Positions 59,865 to 64,000 of a stretch of DNA of 64,000 nt are shown one piece after another. Source of the stretch: Baylisascaris procyonis (taxonomy: Eukaryota > Nematoda > Chromadorea > Rhabditida > Ascarididae); the NCBI GenBank assembly GCA_037389465.1, contig JAZARR010000172.1, positions 2,046,001 to 2,110,000 of the forward strand, read 5' to 3'. Position 1 is the stretch's first letter, and every line of letters starts with the position of its first letter. A program made the translations under genes and the position numbers. The notes below the pieces were generated by a model that saw only the letters and a program-made list of their open reading frames with translations, was not told where the DNA came from and ran no database searches.

Positions 59865-62800
59865 CTGCAAAATCAACGGCATTGTAATGTCGACGATTTT
59901 AGGAAACAGGGGGAGGGGGGAGGAAGATAGGCGACACCATAACAAGTTTACATTCGTAAAATATCTTAGGGGGTATTCGGAACGGAAATAAAAATTTGCA
60001 TGTAATAATATGAATGACAAAGAATTTGGGACATAAGGAAAAGAAGAGGCGAGAAGGAAACATGAGAAGATATACTCTCTCCCCCTCCTCCTTGGTTTTT
60101 CCAAATTTGGCAATAACTGCAGAAATTATGCCGATTATTGCGCACTGTCCCAAATCTCCCATTTCATCTCCACATAACCTATGTAAGTGGCTTTAGATTG
60201 TTCAATTTATTTCAACAATTAAATGTCCTTCCAAAAATAAATCGATCTATCATTGAGGCCTCAATCAATTTTGCATAATCGAATTCTCTGCAGTATATGC
60301 ATATTGAGCACATTTCTTCAGAAGGTATCATATATAGTAATTGAAGAACTGCATCCATTAAACTCTCTGCAAAATCGCCGATTTTTTTCACTAAATTAGA
60401 TGGAATCCGTAAGAAAAGGTGAGTGAGCGATCGTTTAGATTAAAATCTTAAAAACATATAAATCTGTTTATTAACCAAACGATCGCCGCATGAAATCTCG
60501 TAGAGTATATGCAGATTCTGTTGGCGAGGCAATTATGGGGACAACACGACCAATCAAATGTTAATTCTTTATGAAAAAATAAGTGCACTAATGAACATAT
60601 TAACAAATGATCGTACGCCTTTAATTACGATAAAAAAACTCTAATATTTTATTAAATATAGCTGTGAATAATATTTACCAGAAGAAAGTGGTGCTCTATT
60701 TCCGCCAAGAATGACAGCTTCAAGAGATGGCGTGGCATTCTTGTCGGCGACCAAACGATATATCGATTCGTCCATAGGACCCATGCGGCAAATAGCTAGA
60801 CGGCGTAGATTGCCTAACGAATTTACTGCTGACGCCAATGTCTGCAGCCTAACTTTACGCAGACCTCGCAAATACAGTGACACTAGAGTGGGGCACCTCT
60901 GCAACATCTCATAACAACGATTCATGCGAGTCAATTAATCATTCATATAATTCAAGTTTCTTTAAATTCAAAAATATGTAATGTTTGAAGCTCACACCAA
61001 ACAATTCCCCACTTTGCCCGCTCCTCTCTTCAATCAAAATTTTCACCGATAAAAACCTGCAAATTTGAGAATCTTCAAAATTATATAACACCCATTGAAA
61101 TTTAATTGGTCATGAAAAAGAGGAGACACCAACCTGAACAAGATGCATCATGTTATCGTCACTGAAACGGGCCGAATTCCCAATTGAAAAAGAAAGCAGA
61201 GTGGGTGGCAAAGTGGTGCACAGTTCGTCGATATTCTCTGCTCGTACATTCTTACACAGCTCGTGGATACTCAAAAATTCGAGCGTCGACAGCCGTGCAA
61301 CGCCATTTACAATCGCTGACCACATCGGCAGACTCTGATGAGCAATCGCACGACCCGACAAGAACAACGACTTCAGGTTGTTCATGTAGATCAGACCTGA
61401 AAATCGACTATTCAAATATAAAAAATCTTAAATTATTTTAATGACATGGAGCAACAGATTTTCTAACATTCATTTTCTTCGTCGAGAAAAGCACAAGTTT
61501 ATAAATCGGTGATAATCTGATGACGGATTATCAATAGAACTTTAACTCCTTCGCCTCCGTACTTGAAAAAATCCGGCTTTCCTTTATGGGCTGATATTCT
61601 AAGTAACACCACAATGCACCAAAAGCGTTTGGAAAATTTCTTTTCCTTTAGTTTTCTTATATGCTGTAACTGTTAACAAACATTCACCAATATCACCCAA
61701 TGTTCTTCATTCGTCTCCCCTCACTCTAGCTAACAACTCAACCATTTTAAACTGAAGAAGTAAAAAGTAAACAAAACATTGCAATAAACAGAACTCGAAT
61801 ACACACTTTCCATTTTCCCAATTAAAGAATCTAAACATTGAGCTCTAGTGAGATGCACTAATATTGCTCATCGTTTCGATGTAATCAGGCAATATTATCG
61901 CATAGCTAACACCGTCCCATTTTGTGCAAACCGATCAAACAGATCAGCGATAAGATATGTGTTGCTAAGATTTGTTACGACAGTGAGTGATAACAATGTA
62001 GGAGCTTCACAATGATAGTAGCACATGCATATTCACAGCGCTATATGCCTTATTTCTTTGTGATAACTGCCCACCATCCTCCATCTCCATCTCAAATTTA
62101 ATTGATTTATACTTCATCAAAAGAAGTTCCCATCATATTGCAGCATAGCAATTCCATGAAAATTGCACTTACACTTACCACTAAAAAAGCGTTCATATCC
62201 TTGGTAATTGAATGGTCTGAATGCACCGACGTCGAGCTGCAGAGTTGTGACCGCTGAGAGATCCACCATACGGGGCAATGCATCAAGGAGTGCACGGTAG
62301 CCTGGCTCGACCGCCAGATTTGTCATACAGATGCACAGGTGCAGCTCCTTGGCTACAGTGTTGACCTTCTAAAACATGACACCCTACCATCATATATATA
62401 CATCAAAAGCTGGTTGCCCTCTCATATATTGCTTTGGAACCGCTTGACGAATGAAGGGAAGGACAAGAATGAGAACTCTGTCTGGTAGGTAAAAGATAAG
62501 ACTGAAGAGAACACAAGTAGTTCAAGACCTGCTTCAGCAACCCAACCGCAATTCCAACAATAAGCAATCCAATCAATTCAGGTTCCTGTCAGTGGTAGAA
62601 ATCATCAAAATTCTGCATGCAAAAGCTCATAAAGATGCGTTATTGTTCAAACGTTTGCGGGTACCTTTTTTTAAATCCAATCAATTTATGTGTGATTTTT
62701 GTTGATGGAATGAAAAATTGAAGGCTTAAATTATAGTCCATTCAGAGAATAGTTTGCTTTGTGCACTGATGAAAGCTATGAGAAAAGATGGTGCCAAGCA

Positions 62801-63198
62801 GTGGAGATCAAAGAAAATGTTTGTGCAAAGTTTTCGTTCTCACCCATAGGCCATATTTCTGCTTGAAGCAAAATGAATATAAATATTAAGCCACACCAAT
62901 TGCCACTCATCCCCAACCTATTATCTGCTAGCAGCTACTTGAAGTAGTAGCATGACCAAGGACTACTGAACAAAACTTCAACCTGAATCACATACCTTAA
63001 GTACATTAAGCGCCTCGGTAGCATTCTTGAAGGTTCTGAAGTCGAGTGCAATGTAGAAGTAGTCAACGTTCGAGCCTATCATCTGCACCCTTTTCGCCAA
63101 ATTCATTATCGTTTGTGCACCACAATCCGACAGATGCAGACGACGTACATTTGGCGGTACAATATTCTGCAAATCTATGCAACAAACGCTTTGCACAT
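59674..63198 (-). CDS. Leucine-rich-repeat protein, last 5 exons (5' end outside window)
   Basis: Exons 62996-63198, 62179-62368, 61134-61396, 60679-60907 and 59674-59864 join in phases 0, 1, 0 and 1 into about 358 residues ending at TAG. Repeats of LRR type are visible: VRRLHLSDCG, LKSLFLSGR, LEFLSIHEL, LVSLYLRGL, LRRLAICRM and LEAVILGGN, spaced about 25-40 residues. The spacing suggests the irregular LRRs of F-box/LRR or related adaptor proteins, but no F-box is in the part seen. The last exon is different: ARFQTVMLICHSSRW, then WFTECPGCEKD and an acidic end DDDF. No transmembrane helix or signal peptide is seen in this part, so it is probably intracellular. The first exon shown needs a donor ending one base into a codon, which must lie beyond 63.3 kb or the window edge. 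Confidence 0.85.
60679..60907 (-). CDS. LRR protein exon
   Basis: It encodes RCPTLVSLYLRGLRKVRLQT, LGNLRRLAICRMGPMDESIY and PSLEAVILGGNRAPLSS. The donor is TTCTG|GTAAAT, phase 1. The acceptor could be TTATGAG before 60907 or TTGCAG before 60898; both are in frame and differ by three residues. Confidence 0.87.
61134..61396 (-). CDS. LRR protein exon
   Basis: It follows ATTTTCAG and ends GTTCAG|GTTGGT, 88 codons with the split one. It encodes two LRR-type segments (MNNLKSLFLSGRAIAHQSL; LSTLEFLSIHELCKN). Confidence 0.9.
62179..62368 (-). CDS. LRR protein exon
   Basis: It follows GTTTTAG and ends AGTG|GTAAGT. It encodes KELHLCICMTNLAVEPGYR, then ALLDALPRMVDLSAVTTLQL, then FNYQGYERFFS. Confidence 0.87.
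62996..63198 (-). CDS. LRR protein exon (first seen)
   Basis: It follows CTATTTAG in phase 1 and ends CTTAAG|GTATGT. It encodes QSVCCIDLQNIVPPNVRRL followed by HLSDCGAQTIMNLAKRV and an aromatic FYIALDFRTF stretch. Confidence 0.85.
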
Positions 63199-64000
63199 CT
63201 AAATAGAGTGGAATAGGCAGCCGTGATATGATTGAGAAAAATGCAGCAATAATCTTTTAGAGGTATCGTTAGATTTGAAAAACAGATCTGCAACTACATT
63301 TCACTTGCATCCGTTACGCCTCAACTTTACTAATATATTTATTTATTTACTTATTCCACTCCCATGCAAGGAAAACATGTATGTAAGTATATGTGTGGGA
63401 AGCACAAGAGGGAATAAACGAGAAGGACAGGACGTCGACGCACAATCAATAGACATCATATAGACTGCACAAAGAAATTCAAAACGGAAAGCCATAAACA
63501 CATGAAATTGAAAATATAATACTTGCAGGAGAATGAACATCACAGTGAATTATGCGCATAATGAAATCTTTTAAGGAAATATAATTGCATTGATAAGGGC
63601 TAAGATTTAATTTAGAGAAAAGCAATTTTGGATGTTTTCAAGTATTTCAATATTAGAAAGGAAATAACGAATTAATATATCAAAACAGACCTATAGCTCG
63701 CAATAAAAGCGTTACACTAATGTTCAGGACATCTGCGCTTCACAATACAGACAATGCGTTCACAATTCTGGAATGAATGCTTGACGACCGACGAACATTG
63801 CATTATCAAATGAAAACTCGAATCAACTATAATACCAAGACCATGTATATCGTATATTGCAATAGAAGTACGCTAATGAAAGATTTGAAAAGGCATTCAT
63901 GTCGGCAGTTCAATGAATAACATAATACTAATAATGATAAGCATAGAGGGAGGAGAGTGAGGAAAGGACTAATAAGATTTTATTCGTTTATCACAAAAGC
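63199..64000. other. Upstream intron of the LRR gene
   Basis: I see no exon here that could donate into the first LRR exon, and the frames on both strands are short and low in complexity. The missing 5' exons are presumably past the window edge. Confidence 0.5.

Noticed and set aside
1..64000. CRISPR arrays, rRNA, prophage or bacterial operons
   Set aside because: No regularly spaced direct repeats, rRNA-like blocks or long intronless gene runs are present; the genes are spliced and eukaryotic.

Overview
This window is nuclear DNA of a metazoan, most likely a nematode. It is AT-rich, full of AT microsatellites and single-base runs, and its genes are split into small exons (about 85-280 bp) by introns of 0.1 to 12 kb. 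Introns end in short TTTCAG-like acceptors, and the receptor gene looks like the nematode branch of the neuropeptide Y/F receptors. I see no bacterial-style operon, CRISPR array, viral genome or intact transposon.

Layout. (1) About 1.7-24.5 kb, minus strand: a peptide GPCR in five phase-matched exons spread over almost 23 kb. Only its N-terminal exon is not found. Its 12.4 kb third intron holds a decayed CR1/Jockey-like LINE reverse-transcriptase fragment (13.45-15.13 kb, plus strand). A GC-rich island (15.18-15.9 kb) follows that may be a solo LTR. (2) 24.5-44.0 kb: mostly gene-poor DNA with several long (TA)n arrays, one 178-codon orphan ORF (31.1-31.7 kb, minus) and a GC-raised patch with a possible plus-strand exon (37.9-38.45 kb). 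(3) 44.0-53.3 kb, minus strand: a complete seven-exon gene for a 363-residue type I membrane protein with a signal peptide, sushi/CCP-type cysteine modules, one transmembrane helix and a basic tail. (4) 55.5-56.9 kb, plus strand: two very small membrane-protein ORFs placed head to tail, 65 bp apart. The second is spliced and has a poly(A) signal. They may share a transcript or be a trans-spliced pair. (5) 59.7-63.2 kb, minus strand: the last five exons of a leucine-rich-repeat protein, whose 5' part lies beyond the right edge.

I built the exon chains by hand, matching reading phase across GT-AG sites. Every junction in the three multi-exon minus-strand genes keeps frame, which is the main support for them. 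Family names come from motif recognition without a database search. The genes show no evident shared pathway: a neuropeptide receptor, an adhesion- or complement-control-like surface protein, small membrane proteins and an LRR protein are simply neighbours. The window also holds two tRNA-like remnants, several small tandem duplications, a dispersed repeat pair and a perfect palindrome.
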